From CAVSRC01 sp963730325 (lineage in GTDB: Bacteria; Pseudomonadota; Alphaproteobacteria; Rhizobiales; Kaistiaceae), in contig CAVSRC010000005.1 of the NCBI GenBank assembly GCA_963730325.1, positions 1 through 64,000 of the forward strand: 64,000 bases of DNA, given 5' to 3'. The notes beneath the pieces are model-generated. The model had not been told where the DNA came from, made no database searches, and saw only the letters and a list, made by a program, of their open reading frames with translations. Within the stretch, counting starts at the first letter, position 1; each line of letters opens with the position of its first letter. Positions 41,330-50,234 of this stretch are shown here, one piece after another. Position numbers and translations under genes: made by a program.

Positions 41330-42097
41330 ATGAAAACGACGATTTCCGCGATTGCTTTCAGCGCATTGGTCGCCGGCACGCTGCTGACGGCGCTCCCGGC
41401 TGCTGCCCAGTCACAGGGGGCCGAGATCAAGGGCGTTGTCGAGCTGTTCACCAGCCAGGGTTGCTCGTCCTGTCCGCCGGCCGACAAGCTGCTCGGCCAA
41501 TATGCCGAGCGCAACGACCTGCTGGCGCTGTCCTACAACGTCGACTACTGGGACTATCTCGGCTGGAAGGACACGCTCGCCAGTCCCGACAACACCAGCC
41601 GCCAGCGCAACTACGCGCTCGCGCGCGGCGACGGCCAGGTCTACACGCCCCAGGCGGTGATCGACGGCCGCACCCACGCCGTCGGATCGAACCAGGCCCA
41701 GATCGACGCGGCGCTCGCCAAATACTCCGACGGCCTGCCGGTGCATCTGTCGCTGTCCTCGACCGGCGATGCCGTCACCGTCGACATCGACGCCGCCGAC
41801 CCGGCCAAGACCGCCATGCCGCACGCCACGTTGTGGCTGGTGATGTACGACCGCTCGGTCACCGTGCCCATCGGTCGCGGCGAGAACAGCGGCCGCACGA
41901 TCACCTACAACAATGTCGTCAGAAAGCTCCGCCCGGTCGCCATGTGGAAGGGCGATGCGATGTCCGTCGATCTGCCCAAGAGCGAGATGAAGCAGGCCGA
42001 CGTCAGCCGCTGCGCCGTGCTTCTTCAGGCCGAGACCAAGGACGGCCTGCCCGGCCCGATCCTCGGCGCCGCCACCATCGAGATGACCGGGACGTAG
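41330..42097 (+). CDS. Exported DUF1223 protein (thioredoxin-like)
   Basis: The 255-residue protein has a Sec signal (MKTTISAIAFSALVAGTLLT, cleavage near AAA-Q) and then VVELFTSQGCSSCPPADKLL, the DUF1223 signature with a CSSC active-site-like motif in a thioredoxin fold. DYWDYLGWKDTLASP and YTPQAVIDGRTHAVGSN are also typical. A periplasmic thiol role is suggested by the motif; the exact function is unestablished. It ends 19 bases before a palindromic element that lies between it and the converging htpG. Confidence 0.9.
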   Translation: MKTTISAIAFSALVAGTLLTALPAAAQSQGAEIKGVVELFTSQGCSSCPPADKLLGQYAERNDLLALSYNVDYWDYLGWKDTLASPDNTSRQRNYALARGDGQVYTPQAVIDGRTHAVGSNQAQIDAALAKYSDGLPVHLSLSSTGDAVTVDIDAADPAKTAMPHATLWLVMYDRSVTVPIGRGENSGRTITYNNVVRKLRPVAMWKGDAMSVDLPKSEMKQADVSRCAVLLQAETKDGLPGPILGAATIEMTGT

Positions 42098-42116
42098 GAA
42101 GGCGAGCGAATGGTGA

Positions 42117-42181
42117 GTAGCGAATAGCGAATAGTGGGTGGCTGCTGGACTATTCGCCACTCCCTATTCGCTATTCGCTAC
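42117..42181. repeat. Large palindrome of GAATAGC units between DUF1223 and htpG
   Basis: The left arm GTAGCGAATAGCGAATAG (42117-42134) is a perfect 18-bp inverted match of CTATTCGCTATTCGCTAC (42164-42181). The intervening 29 bases contain a third variant (CTATTCGCCAC). The 9-base unit CGAATAG/CTATTCG is repeated in tandem on both arms. The right arm supplies the TAG stop of htpG, so the last three codons of htpG are within the element. It probably acts as a bidirectional terminator and looks like a mobile intergenic repeat. Confidence 0.8.
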
Positions 42182-44079
42182 TTCCCAGCCCCTTCTCGAT
42201 CAGCCGTGCGATGCGCGCCGCGTGGTCGGCGGGATCGTCGGGCACCTCGCCGTCGAGGATCTTCGCCTCGCCATAGAGGATCACCGCCGCGTCATCGAGC
42301 ACCTCGGCCTCGCCGCCCGACACCTTGCCGGCGAGCGCCTTCACCAGCCCGTGCGTCGGGTTGAGCTCGAGCACCGGCGCGGCATGGGTCTTGAGTTCGC
42401 CGGCGCGCGTCAGGATCTTTTCGAGCTGCCGGTCCGGACCCATCTCCGGCGCCACCAGACAGACCGCGCTGGTTGCCAGCCGCTTCGATACCCGCACCTC
42501 GCTCACCTTGTCGCCGAGCGTCTGCTTGAAGCGCGCGGCAAGCGTCGCCACCGCACTGTCCGGCGCCGCCTCGTCCGCACTGGCGCCCTCGGTGAGCGGG
42601 ATCAGGTCGAGGTCGGCCGCCCCTTGCGTCACCGACTGGAAGGGCTTGCCGTCGAAGCCCAGCGCCGTGCGCACCCAGAAGGCGTCGACCGGGTCGGAGA
42701 GCAGCAGCACCTCGACGCCGTGGCGGGCGAAGCCTTCCAGATGCGGGCTCGCCTGGATCGCCGCCGCGTCGTCGCCGAGCGCGTAATAGATCGCCGTCTG
42801 GTTGGGCCGCATGGCCGCCACCACGTCGGCGAGGCTGCGCCACGCTTCGCCGCCGGTCGTCGTCTTGAAGCGGGCTATCTTGTAGAGCGCGTCGCGCCGC
42901 TCGGCGTCCTCGTAGAGGCCCTCCTTGAGCACCGCGCCGAAAGCACCCCACACCTTTTCGAAAGTTTCCTTGTCCTCGCCGGCGAGCTTGTCGAGTTCGG
43001 TGAGGATGCGCGAGGTCACCGCCTTGCCGATTGCCGAGAGCACCGGATTGGTCTGCAGCATTTCGCGCGACAGGTTGAGCGGCAGGTCCTCCGAATCGAT
43101 CACGCCGCGCACGAAACGCAGCCAGGCCGGCAGGATGTCGGCATCGTCGGTGATGAACACCCGGCGCACATAGAGCTTGATGCGCCCCTTGCGCTCCGGA
43201 TTGAACAGGTCGAACGGCTTCATCGACGGCACGAAGACGAGCACCGAATATTCGCTGCGCCCCTCCGCCCGGTAATGCACGGTCAGCGCCGGCTCGTCGT
43301 ACTGGCCGCTGACGTGGCCGTAGAACTCGGCGTATTCCTCCTTGCCGACTTGCGCCTTCGGCTTGCGCCACACGGCGCTGCCGTCGGCCAGCGTCTTTTC
43401 CGCCTCGCCGTCGCCGACCTCGAGCATGATCGGCACCGGCACATGCGCCGAATAGGCCGTGACCACGCGCTCGATCGTGCCGGCTTCCGCATACGTCCTT
43501 GGCGTCGTCGAGAAGCGTGAGCACCACGCGCGTGCCGCGCGCCGGCGCCGCGTCAAGCGGCGCCTCCTCGACGCTGTAGCTGCCCTTGCCGTCGGAGCGC
43601 CAGCGCCATGCCTCTTCGGAGCCGGCCTGGCGCGAGGTGACCTCGACCTCCGCCGCCACCATGAAGGCGGAATAGAAGCCGACGCCGAACTGGCCGATCA
43701 GTCCGCTCTTGTCGGCGTTCTCCGGCAGGCTTTCCAGGAAGGCGCGGGTTCCCGAACGCGCGATCGTGCCGAGATTGTCGATCAGCTCCTCGCGGCTCAT
43801 GCCGATGCCGTTGTCCGCGACCGTCAGCGTGCCGGCGGCCTTGTCGGCGGAGAGCACGATGCGGAACGGCGCCTCGTCGGCCGCCAGTTCCGGCTCGGAC
43901 AGGGCGCGCGTGCGCAGCCGCTCGCAGGCATCGGCGGCGTTGGAAATCAGCTCGCGCAGAAAGACGTCGCGGTTGGAATAGACCGAATGCACCATCAGGT
44001 GCAGCAGGCGGGAGACCTCCGCCTCGAAGGCCCGCGTCGTCGGCCCGTCGCCGCCGGTCGCTGTTTCGCTCTCGGCCAT
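42171..44079 (-). CDS. htpG: Molecular chaperone HtpG (Hsp90; one frameshift)
   Basis: HtpG is the bacterial Hsp90 ATP-dependent chaperone. The N-terminal GHKL ATPase has RELISNAADACERLR, VADNGIGMSREEL, NLGTIARSGT and GQFGVGFYSAFMVA. The middle and C-terminal domains follow (ETLNLSREML-type PLNLSREMLQTN, and GVEVLLLSDPVDAF). The frame breaks at 43494, an extra C on the plus strand: LLDDAKDVCGSRH is read where LLDDAKDYAEAGTIERV is expected. The corrected length is about 635 residues. The promoter region has a sigma-32-like sequence at 44117-44147. The stop codon is provided by the palindrome at its 3' end. Confidence 0.96.
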
Positions 44080-44500
44080 GTCGTTTCCTCGGAAGATGGA
44101 AAAGGCTGTCGAGGCGAGATATCGCCGTTGACGGCGCGGCTTTCAAGCCTTGGCGCGGCGCCGGAAGCGGCCCCCAAACGCAAATTGGCCGGCACGAGGC
44201 CGGCCAATGTTGCCACGAAACAGGAACGCCAGGGGGTTCGGCCCGACAAAAACCTCGGGGGGCTGGGGGGCTGAGAAACTACCGTGGTTCCCGCCGAGCC
44301 GAACCATCTGAGGCAACGATTCGATGTTCGCTCGCCAAGGTGTTCGGGCGGCGGCGGAAAAAGGGCAAAATCGTGGAATCGCACAAGTCGCCGTTTACCC
44401 GGCGAAATTTCGCCCTTTCCGCCAAACCGGCAGGATTCCGCGCTCTTGCCTTGCCCGGAAAACGGGGCAATCATGACAGCGGGATGACGCGAGAAGAACC
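44080..44500. other. 421-base divergent intergenic region between htpG and DUF2794
   Basis: It holds the htpG promoter (44117-44147), a 9-bp hairpin ATTGGCCGG/CCGGCCAAT at 44184-44208, a G-rich stretch (44231-44273), and an imperfect inverted repeat at 44353-44423 whose arms are GGCGGA..AAGGGC and GCCCTT..TCCGCC, lying in the leader of the DUF2794 gene. I see no credible coding frame. Confidence 0.5.
44117..44147 (-). promoter_or_regulatory. Candidate heat-shock (sigma-32/RpoH) promoter of htpG
   Basis: On the minus strand CTTGAA (44142-44147) is followed, after 18 bases, by GATATCT (44117-44123). The alphaproteobacterial RpoH consensus is CTTGAA, 17-18 bases, then CYTATNT; the TATCT core agrees. 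The start site would be about 30 bases upstream of the htpG ATG at 44079, which has a GAGGAA ribosome-binding site. The placement and gene identity support the call. Confidence 0.55.
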
Positions 44501-44881
44501 ATGAGCGAGACGGAAGACAAAGAGCCGTCCGGCGGCCGGGCGAACCTGATCGCCCTCGCCGCCAGGCCAACGACCCCACCACCCGGGCCAGTCGGCTTCA
44601 ATCGTCAGGAACTCAACCAGATTCTGGACGTGTACGGCCGCAAGGTCGCCGACGGCGAATGGCGCGATTACGCCATCGATTGCGAGCGCGATCAGGCCGT
44701 TTTCTCGATCTTCCGCCGATCCTCGGAAGTTCCGCTCTACCGGATCATCAAGCAGCCGCGTCAGGCGCGCCGCCAGGGCCTGTGGTCGCTGGTCACCGCC
44801 ACCGGGCTGATTCTGAGGCGCGGCCACGACCTGGCCAACGTTCTCAGGGTCATCGACCGGCGCCTGAAGATCGTCGCCTGA
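44501..44881 (+). CDS. DUF2794 family protein
   Basis: The 126-residue protein has NRQELNQILDVYGRKVADGE followed by WRDYAIDCERDQAVFSIFRR, and VPLYRIIKQPRQARRQG, matching DUF2794, a conserved alphaproteobacterial family of unknown function. It appears soluble with no signal peptide. It is present in nearly all Rhizobiales as a single-copy gene. It is followed by a 173-base region with a short palindromic repeat. Confidence 0.85.
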   Translation: MSETEDKEPSGGRANLIALAARPTTPPPGPVGFNRQELNQILDVYGRKVADGEWRDYAIDCERDQAVFSIFRRSSEVPLYRIIKQPRQARRQGLWSLVTATGLILRRGHDLANVLRVIDRRLKIVA

Positions 44882-44945
44882 CCATTCCACGACACCCGAA
44901 GGCCCGCGCGCGGTCCCCCCACGGCACGGGCCCGCGTTTGGGGTC

Positions 44946-44968
44946 CTCTCCCCCCTTGCGGGGGAGAG
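44946..44968. repeat. Short GA/CT-rich intergenic hairpin
   Basis: Arms CTCTCCCCC (44946-44954) and GGGGGAGAG (44960-44968) are perfectly complementary around CTTGC. It is followed by AGAGAGGGGGG. Hairpins of the form CTCTCCCC-TTGC-GGGGAGAG are frequent between genes in alphaproteobacterial chromosomes. It lies between DUF2794 and the converging GNAT gene and may act in transcript ends. Confidence 0.7.
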
Positions 44969-45054
44969 ACAGAGAGGGGGGTATGGGCACGGGGCGCCGC
45001 TCCCGAATCACACCGGCATGATTCCGTCGCGGAACGCCTGAGTCGTCTGCAAGT

Positions 45055-45585
45055 TCAACGCGTCGGCGCCGTCGTCGCGCCCGGTCCCAGCGCCCGCTGC
45101 ATGATCACCGTGTCCAGCCAGCGGCCGTGCTTGAAACCGACATTCTTCAGCGTGCCGGCCAGCGCGAAGCCCGCCGCCCGGTGCAGGCGCACCGAAGCTT
45201 CATTGGCGGAATCGCCGATCACCGCCACCATCTGGCGGAAGCCGAGCTCGGTGGCATCGTCGATCAGGCGGCGCAGCAGCGATCCGCCGATGCCCTGGCC
45301 ACGGGCCTCGACCGACAGATAGACCGAATCCTCCACCGTGTGGCGATAGGCCGGGCGATCGCGATAGGACCCGGCATAGCCGTAGCCGAGCACCTGTTTC
45401 CCCCGTTCGGCGACCACATAGGGATAGCTTCCGGCGGCAAGGCGCGTGAAGCGCGCGGTCATCTCCGCTTCGTCCGGCGGCACCACCTCGAAGCTCGCCG
45501 TGCCCGTCGCGACCGCCTCGGCATAGATTTCGGTGATCGCCGCAAGATCGGCCGCCGCTGCCGGCCGGATGACGATGTCGCTCAT
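45055..45585 (-). CDS. GNAT acetyltransferase, phosphinothricin/methionine-sulfoximine acetyltransferase-like
   Basis: The 176-residue protein resembles the Pat/MnaT group: IRPAAAADLAAITEIYAEAV, GTASFEVVPPDEAEM, YAGSYRDRPAYRHTVEDSVY and LSVEARGQGIGGSLLRRLID (GQGIGG binds acetyl-CoA) and VIGDSANEASVRLHRAAGF. Members acetylate L-amino acids such as methionine sulfone or phosphinothricin. The start at 45585 matches homologues (MSDIVIRPA). The upstream terminator hairpin at 45602-45631 separates it from the Bax-inhibitor gene. Confidence 0.92.
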   Translation of the reverse strand: MSDIVIRPAAAADLAAITEIYAEAVATGTASFEVVPPDEAEMTARFTRLAAGSYPYVVAERGKQVLGYGYAGSYRDRPAYRHTVEDSVYLSVEARGQGIGGSLLRRLIDDATELGFRQMVAVIGDSANEASVRLHRAAGFALAGTLKNVGFKHGRWLDTVIMQRALGPGATTAPTR

Positions 45586-45601
45586 TGTGCCGCCCCAAAA
45601 A

Positions 45602-45631
45602 GCAAAAAGGGCGCGGCCGAACCGCGCCCTT
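45602..45631 (-). terminator. Rho-independent terminator after the Bax inhibitor-1 gene
   Basis: On the minus strand a perfect 10-bp stem, AAGGGCGCGG pairing with CCGCGCCCTT, with a 5-base loop, is followed by a run of five T. It lies 27 bases after the stop of the 45658-46413 gene and before the GNAT start. Confidence 0.88.
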
Positions 45632-45657
45632 GTCAATCATTGCATGGCCGTGTTCGC

Positions 45658-46413
45658 CTAGTTCCGCTGGCCGAACAGGCGAAGCAGCATCAGGAACAGG
45701 TTGACGAAATCGAGGTAGAGGCTGAGCGCGCCCATGATCGCCTTGCGGCCGGCCACCGTGCCGTCGTCGCCGACATAGTACATTTCCTTGATCTTCTGGG
45801 TGTCGTAGGCGGTGAGCCCGGTGAAGATCAGCACGCCGACGACCGAGATGGCGAACTGCAGCGCGCTCGAATGCCAGAACATGCCGACAAGCATGGCCAG
45901 GATCAGGCCGAACAGGCCCATCATCAGGAACGAGCCCATGCCGGTCAGGTCACGCTTGGTGGTGTAGCCCCACAGGCTCATCGCGCCGAAGGTGCCGGCG
46001 GTGATGATGAAGACCTGGGTGATGCTGGTCATGGTGTAGACCGCGAAGATCGCCCCCAGCGATACGCCGAGCAGCGCCGCATAGACCCAGAACATTGTCT
46101 GGGCGGCGCCGACGCTCATCTTGCTGATGCGGAACGAGAGGTAGAACACGAGGCCGAGCGGCGCCAGCACCAGCACCCACATCAGCGGTGAGCCGAACAG
46201 GGCCTGGCCGAACGAGGTCAGCGTCATCTGGCCGCCGACTTCGGTGAAGGACAGCGAGAAGGTGCCGTAGGCCGCCAGCCCGGTGAGCACCAGACCGATC
46301 GCCATATAGTTGTAGACGCGGATCATGTGCGCCCGCAGGCCCGCATCGATCGCGCTTTCGGCGCCGCGCGCGGCCGTTGCGCCGTAGCGGGGCTGGTTGT
46401 CGTAGTTCGCCAT
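45658..46413 (-). CDS. Bax inhibitor-1 / YccA-YbhL family membrane protein
   Basis: This 251-residue protein has seven hydrophobic helices with the BI-1 signatures SAIDAGLRAHMIRVYNYMAIG, AQTMFWVYAALLGVSLGAIF and GLTAYDTQKIKEMYYVGDDG, followed by a final LYLDFVNLFLMLLRLFGQR. The last stretch with two Asp residues forms the pore seal in the calcium-leak homologue. The start at 46413 follows homologues (MANYDNQ). It is usually a single-copy gene in alphaproteobacteria and has unknown exact function, perhaps cation leak or FtsH interaction. Confidence 0.92.
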   Translation of the reverse strand: MANYDNQPRYGATAARGAESAIDAGLRAHMIRVYNYMAIGLVLTGLAAYGTFSLSFTEVGGQMTLTSFGQALFGSPLMWVLVLAPLGLVFYLSFRISKMSVGAAQTMFWVYAALLGVSLGAIFAVYTMTSITQVFIITAGTFGAMSLWGYTTKRDLTGMGSFLMMGLFGLILAMLVGMFWHSSALQFAISVVGVLIFTGLTAYDTQKIKEMYYVGDDGTVAGRKAIMGALSLYLDFVNLFLMLLRLFGQRN

Positions 46414-46638
46414 CGAAAGGTCCCTTCTTTCGTTACAAATCGGCGCGGCCCACAGGGCCCGGCGCACGTGCCGGAGAATATGGGCTGCGGCTCCAGCCTA
46501 AACAAGTACCATGACATGAGCTTAATGAACGGTGAGCGGCCGGAATCGGGGCAAAAAAGACCCGCCACCCCCTTTACAGACCCGCCGCGAAGCAGCGAGT
46601 CTGCTTCTCAGGACGACGGCCGCCGGGAGACACGCAAG

Positions 46639-47205
46639 ATGCCGCGCCTCTTCACCGGAGTGGAAATCCCCAAGGGGATCGCTGAGCGTCTGTCATATCT
46701 CCGCGGCGGCCTGCCCGGCGCCCGCTGGATCAGCACCGAAAACTACCACCTGACGCTGCGCTTCATGGGCGATATCGACATGATCGCCGCCGAGGCGATC
46801 GCCGAGGCGCTGGCGCGGGTGCGCCGCATCGCCTTTTCGCTGCGCATCACCGGGGTGGGAACGCTCGGCACCCGCAAGCCGCACGCCATCGTCGCCCGCG
46901 TCGAACCGTCGCCGCCGCTGACCGAGCTTCAGGCCGAGCACGAGCGCCTGATGCAGCGCATCGGCCTGCCGCCGGAGGGGCGCAAATATACGCCGCACAT
47001 CACGCTCGCCCGCCTGCGCCACGCCAATGCCCGCGACATCGCCGACTATCTGACGCTGCGCGGCGGCTTCTCCACCCAGCCGGTCGCGGTCGACCGCTTC
47101 GTGCTGTTCTCCTCGCGCGATTCGGTCGGCGGCGGACCCTATGTCGTCGAGGAGGGCTACCCGCTGATTCCCCAGAGCGGCGAGCCGACCCGGCTGAGCG
47201 CCTGA
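46639..47205 (+). CDS. thpR: RNA 2',3'-cyclic phosphodiesterase (2'-5' RNA ligase family)
   Basis: ThpR acts on 2',3'-cyclic phosphate or 2'-5' linked RNA ends. The 188-residue protein has the two HxT motifs of the 2H phosphoesterase fold: YHLTLRF and PHITLARL, and begins MPRLFTGVEIPKGIAERL as in ThpR/LigT. The start at 46639 is chosen over a longer in-frame ATG at 46327 because that region belongs to the divergent BI-1 gene. The gap to BI-1 is 225 bases and contains no other gene. Confidence 0.93.
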   Translation: MPRLFTGVEIPKGIAERLSYLRGGLPGARWISTENYHLTLRFMGDIDMIAAEAIAEALARVRRIAFSLRITGVGTLGTRKPHAIVARVEPSPPLTELQAEHERLMQRIGLPPEGRKYTPHITLARLRHANARDIADYLTLRGGFSTQPVAVDRFVLFSSRDSVGGGPYVVEEGYPLIPQSGEPTRLSA

Positions 47206-47282
47206 GCGCAGGCCGGGCAACGCTTGCGGCGGCGCATCCGCCGCCCCATCTTTTCCCGGTTGGCCAGACGGAGAGGACGGTG

Positions 47283-47648
47283 ATGACCAAGGTGCTCTAC
47301 GGCGAGATTCTGGGGCCGGAAGGCGAGGAACAGCGCCAACGGCGGGTGCGCAGCAAGTTCTGGGCGACCTTCCGCAAGGCCGCCCGCTACATTCCCTTCG
47401 CCGAGGACCTGGTCGCGGCCTATTACTGCGCCTTCGACCCGGCGACGCCGACCCGGGTCCGCGCCGTTCTCATCGGCGCGCTCGCCTATTTCGTCCTGCC
47501 GCTCGACGCCATCCCCGATTTCATCGCCGGTCTCGGCTTCACCGATGACGTCACCGTGCTCATCGCCGCCATCGCCACCGTCGGCGCCTACATCACCCCG
47601 GCGCACCGCGCCGCCGCCCGGCGCGCGCTCGACGAGACGCAGCGCTGA
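47283..47648 (+). CDS. DUF1232 (YkvA) membrane protein
   Basis: The 121-residue protein has the DUF1232 core: LVAAYYCAFDPATPTRVRAV followed by LIGALAYFVLPLDAIPDFIA and GFTDDVTVLIAAI, in which YFVxPxDxIPD is the family hallmark. It probably sits in the membrane. A ribosome-binding site GGAGAGGA at 47270-47277 favours the ATG at 47283 over a GTG one codon earlier. Function unknown. Confidence 0.9.
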   Translation: MTKVLYGEILGPEGEEQRQRRVRSKFWATFRKAARYIPFAEDLVAAYYCAFDPATPTRVRAVLIGALAYFVLPLDAIPDFIAGLGFTDDVTVLIAAIATVGAYITPAHRAAARRALDETQR

Positions 47649-47701
47649 CCGGCGGTCTTGCGGTTGCGGATCACATTGTCGTCCGATTTCGCCGGTTTAC
47701 C

Positions 47702-47714
47702 TTGCACCGTGCAA
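47702..47714. promoter_or_regulatory. Short palindrome TTGCAC-C-GTGCAA
   Basis: A perfect 6-1-6 palindrome in the 203-base gap before the IalB-like gene. It is similar in shape to binding sites of dimeric regulators. No regulator can be named and this is a weak call. Confidence 0.25.
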
Positions 47715-47851
47715 TTTGCGGCGGAAAAGCCCCGTCTGCGGATTGCCGGACGCTTCACGAAATAGTAACCCCGGTGGGCGACGTTTAATAAATGTTTATC
47801 GAGGCGGACAAATCGGTGACGAGGGCGACGGACCGGCGGCCGCGTGAGAGG

Positions 47852-48367
47852 ATGATGACGTCACGCTTCTTGCTCCTGGCAGGCGCCCTGATCGCGTCGA
47901 CGAGCCTTGCCGCCGCGCAGGCGCCGACTTCGCTCGGCACCTTCAAGGCCTGGAACGCATACGTATCCGACAACAACGGCAAGACCTGCTTCGCTGCCGC
48001 CCAGCCGCAGAACTCGAAATACACCAGGACGGTTTCGCGTCGCGGCGACACCTTCTTCATGATCACCACGATTCCGTCGAAGAGCATCAGGAACGAGGCG
48101 AGCACCATCATCGGCTTCCCGTTCAAGGCCGGCAGCGACGTGACCACCAATGTCGACGGCACCGATTTCAAGATGTTCTTCAACGACGCCGCCGGCGAGA
48201 CCTCGTGGGCGGTGCCGGATCAGGAGGCCGCGCTGATCGAGGCCATGAAGAAGGGCACGACGATGACCGTCGCCAGCACCTCCAGCCGTGGCACTGGCGT
48301 GACCGACACCTATTCGCTGCTCGGCATCACCGCCGCGCTCGACGCCATCGCCAAGGAGTGCCCGTAG
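47852..48367 (+). CDS. Invasion-associated locus B (IalB)-like exported protein
   Basis: The 171-residue protein has a Sec signal (MMTSRFLLLAGALIASTSLA, cleavage after AQA) and a mature domain that resembles IalB: WNAYVSDNNGKTCFAAAQPQ, then GDTFFMITTIPSKSIRNEAS, and ends in IAKECP. Two Cys (KTCF and KECP) could be linked. IalB affects adhesion and erythrocyte invasion in Bartonella, but in most Rhizobiales these are ordinary periplasmic proteins. A GAGAGG sequence lies just upstream; starts at 47852 or 47855 are both possible. Confidence 0.82.
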   Translation: MMTSRFLLLAGALIASTSLAAAQAPTSLGTFKAWNAYVSDNNGKTCFAAAQPQNSKYTRTVSRRGDTFFMITTIPSKSIRNEASTIIGFPFKAGSDVTTNVDGTDFKMFFNDAAGETSWAVPDQEAALIEAMKKGTTMTVASTSSRGTGVTDTYSLLGITAALDAIAKECP

Positions 48368-48398
48368 CGGCCCACCGCTCACGCGGGCACCGCTGCGC

Positions 48399-49301
48399 TC
48401 AGGCGTCTTCTGTCTCGTCGCCCATCGCCTGGATCGCGTCGGCAAGCGCCAGCGTGCGCCGCGCCATGCGTTCGTGCAGGCGCTCCACCATCCGCCCGTC
48501 GACCGTGATGACGCCCTTGCCGACATTGTCCGGCGCGGCGAAGCCCTCGATCACCCGGCGCGCCCAGACGAGATCCTCGGCCGACGGAGCGAAGGCGGCA
48601 TTGGCGACCGGCACCTGATTCGGATGGATGACGGTCTTGCCGTCCATGCCGAGGTCGCGTCCCTGCCGGCATTCGTCGGAAAGCGCCTGCAGGTCTTCCA
48701 GATCGTTGAAGGTGCCGTCGAGCACGGCGAGCCCGTGCGCCCGCGCCGCCACCACCACCTGGGCGAGATGGGCCTGTAATGCGGCACGCCCCGGCCGGAT
48801 GACGGCGCCGAGTTCGGCGGCAAGATCGTTGGTGCCGACCACGTAGCAGGTGACCGCCGGCGCCGGCATCGCGGCAATCGCCGCCATGGCGCTGGCATTG
48901 AGCACGGCGGCCGGCGTCTCGATCATTGCCCACAGATTCATCGTCTTGGGCGCATGGGCGGCGGCCAGCGCCGCCCGTGTGCGCCGCACGTCGTCGGTGC
49001 GCGACAGCTTCGGCACCAGAATGGCGTCCGGGTGCGCCGCCGCCATGGCGGCGACGTCGCGGGCGATCCACGGCGTGTCGAGGCCGTTGATGCGCACCAC
49101 GATCTCGCGCCGTCCCGTGGTCAGCTCGCTGACAATCGCGGCCACCGCGTCGCGCGCCTTGTCCTTGCGGTCCGGCGCCACCGAATCCTCCAGGTCGAGG
49201 ATGAGCACGTCGGCGGCGATGGTCTTGCCTTTTTCGAGCGCCCGCGCGTTCGACCCGGGGATGAACAGCGCACTTCGCCGCGGCCGCAGATCTGCCGGCA
49301 T
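48399..49301 (-). CDS. HpcH/HpaI aldolase / citrate lyase beta family (CoA ester lyase)
   Basis: The 300-residue protein belongs to the CitE/malyl-CoA lyase family: SALFIPGSNARALEKGKTI, ADVLILDLEDSVAPDRKDKAR, IVVRINGLDTPW (the RING motif), WAMIETPAAVLNASAMAAI with the metal-binding Glu, YVVGTNDLAAELG, and GKTVIHPNQV. Family members cleave or form malyl-CoA or citramalyl-CoA. Which CoA ester is unknown. The start at 49301 (MPADLRPRRSALF) fits homologues; an in-frame ATG 18 codons upstream is unlikely. Confidence 0.92.
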   Translation of the reverse strand: MPADLRPRRSALFIPGSNARALEKGKTIAADVLILDLEDSVAPDRKDKARDAVAAIVSELTTGRREIVVRINGLDTPWIARDVAAMAAAHPDAILVPKLSRTDDVRRTRAALAAAHAPKTMNLWAMIETPAAVLNASAMAAIAAMPAPAVTCYVVGTNDLAAELGAVIRPGRAALQAHLAQVVVAARAHGLAVLDGTFNDLEDLQALSDECRQGRDLGMDGKTVIHPNQVPVANAAFAPSAEDLVWARRVIEGFAAPDNVGKGVITVDGRMVERLHERMARRTLALADAIQAMGDETEDA

Positions 49302-49406
49302 GAGGTTTTCCTTCTCGGCCCCGTTCAAACTCGTCCCGCCGTCGGCTTTGCTCAACTGTCAGAATATCCGATAGATGACAAGACATATCCGGGCGCCGGA
49401 GCCTTC

Positions 49407-50234
49407 ATGGGCAAACCATCGGTCATCGTCGTCAACAGCCTTGTCGCCCGCGGCAGCGTCGGCGGCCGGGCGAGCGTCTTTGCCCTTGAGCGGCTGGGCT
49501 TCCCCGTCATCTTCGCGCCGACGCTGGTGCTGCCCTGGCATCCCGGCCATGGCCGCGCCACGCGCGTCGCACCGGACACCGCAAGCTTCGCCGGGCTGCT
49601 TGCCGACCTCGCCGCCGCACCCTGGCTCGGTGACGTCGGCGCCGTCATCACGGGCTATTTCGGCGAGGCCGGCCAGATTGCCCCGACGGCACGCCTGGTC
49701 GCCGCGCTCAAGGCGGCCAACCCGGCGGCGATCCACCTCTGCGACCCGATCATCGGCGACACCGGCGGCCTCTTCCAGCCGGAGGCCGTGGCATCCGCGA
49801 TCCGCGACCAGCTGCTCCCGCTCGCCGATATCGCAACGCCCAACCGCTTCGAGTTCGACTGGCTCACCGCCGGCCATGACGGCCACGCCGCGGCCGTACC
49901 GCAGGAGGTCGTCGTTACCTCGGCGGCGACACATGCCCGCGCCATCGACACCCTGGTCGTCACACCGGCGGGCCGCTTCCGCGTCAGCCATCGCTTTCTG
50001 CCCGACAACGCGGTGCACGGCACCGGCGATCTCTTCGCCGCGCTCTATCTCGGCCATCGCCTCGATGGGGTCGCACCGGCCGAGGCCGCCGCCCGCGCCG
50101 CCGGCACCGTTTGCCGCATGGTCGAAATGGCCAACCGGGAGGGTCTCGACGAAATGCCTCTGGCCGCCGGCCAGGAGGCGATCGCCGCCCCGGGGACCGA
50201 CGTCACGATCGAGAAACTGGAGGACGGCGGCTAG
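49407..50234 (+). CDS. pdxY: Pyridoxal kinase
   Basis: PdxY phosphorylates pyridoxal in vitamin B6 salvage. The 275-residue ribokinase-fold protein has PSVIVVNSLVARGSVGGRAS, DVGAVITGYFGEAGQ, LCDPIIGDTGGLF, DIATPNRFEFDWLT and the ATP/anion-hole motif NAVHGTGDLFAALYLG with the catalytic Asp. These are PdxY/PdxK hallmarks. It is preceded by a divergent CitE-like gene 105 bases away. Its stop overlaps the end of the GtrA gene by 4 bases. Confidence 0.9.
   Translation: MGKPSVIVVNSLVARGSVGGRASVFALERLGFPVIFAPTLVLPWHPGHGRATRVAPDTASFAGLLADLAAAPWLGDVGAVITGYFGEAGQIAPTARLVAALKAANPAAIHLCDPIIGDTGGLFQPEAVASAIRDQLLPLADIATPNRFEFDWLTAGHDGHAAAVPQEVVVTSAATHARAIDTLVVTPAGRFRVSHRFLPDNAVHGTGDLFAALYLGHRLDGVAPAEAAARAAGTVCRMVEMANREGLDEMPLAAGQEAIAAPGTDVTIEKLEDGG

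Noticed and set aside
44231..44273. G-rich stretch as a possible G-quadruplex near htpG
   Set aside because: The G runs are irregularly spaced with a long gap between the first and second, so a stable four-tract structure is unlikely.
44946..44981. The CTCTCCCCC hairpin as a novel regulatory RNA
   Set aside because: Hairpins of this type are common intergenic repeats in alphaproteobacteria and no transcript evidence is available.
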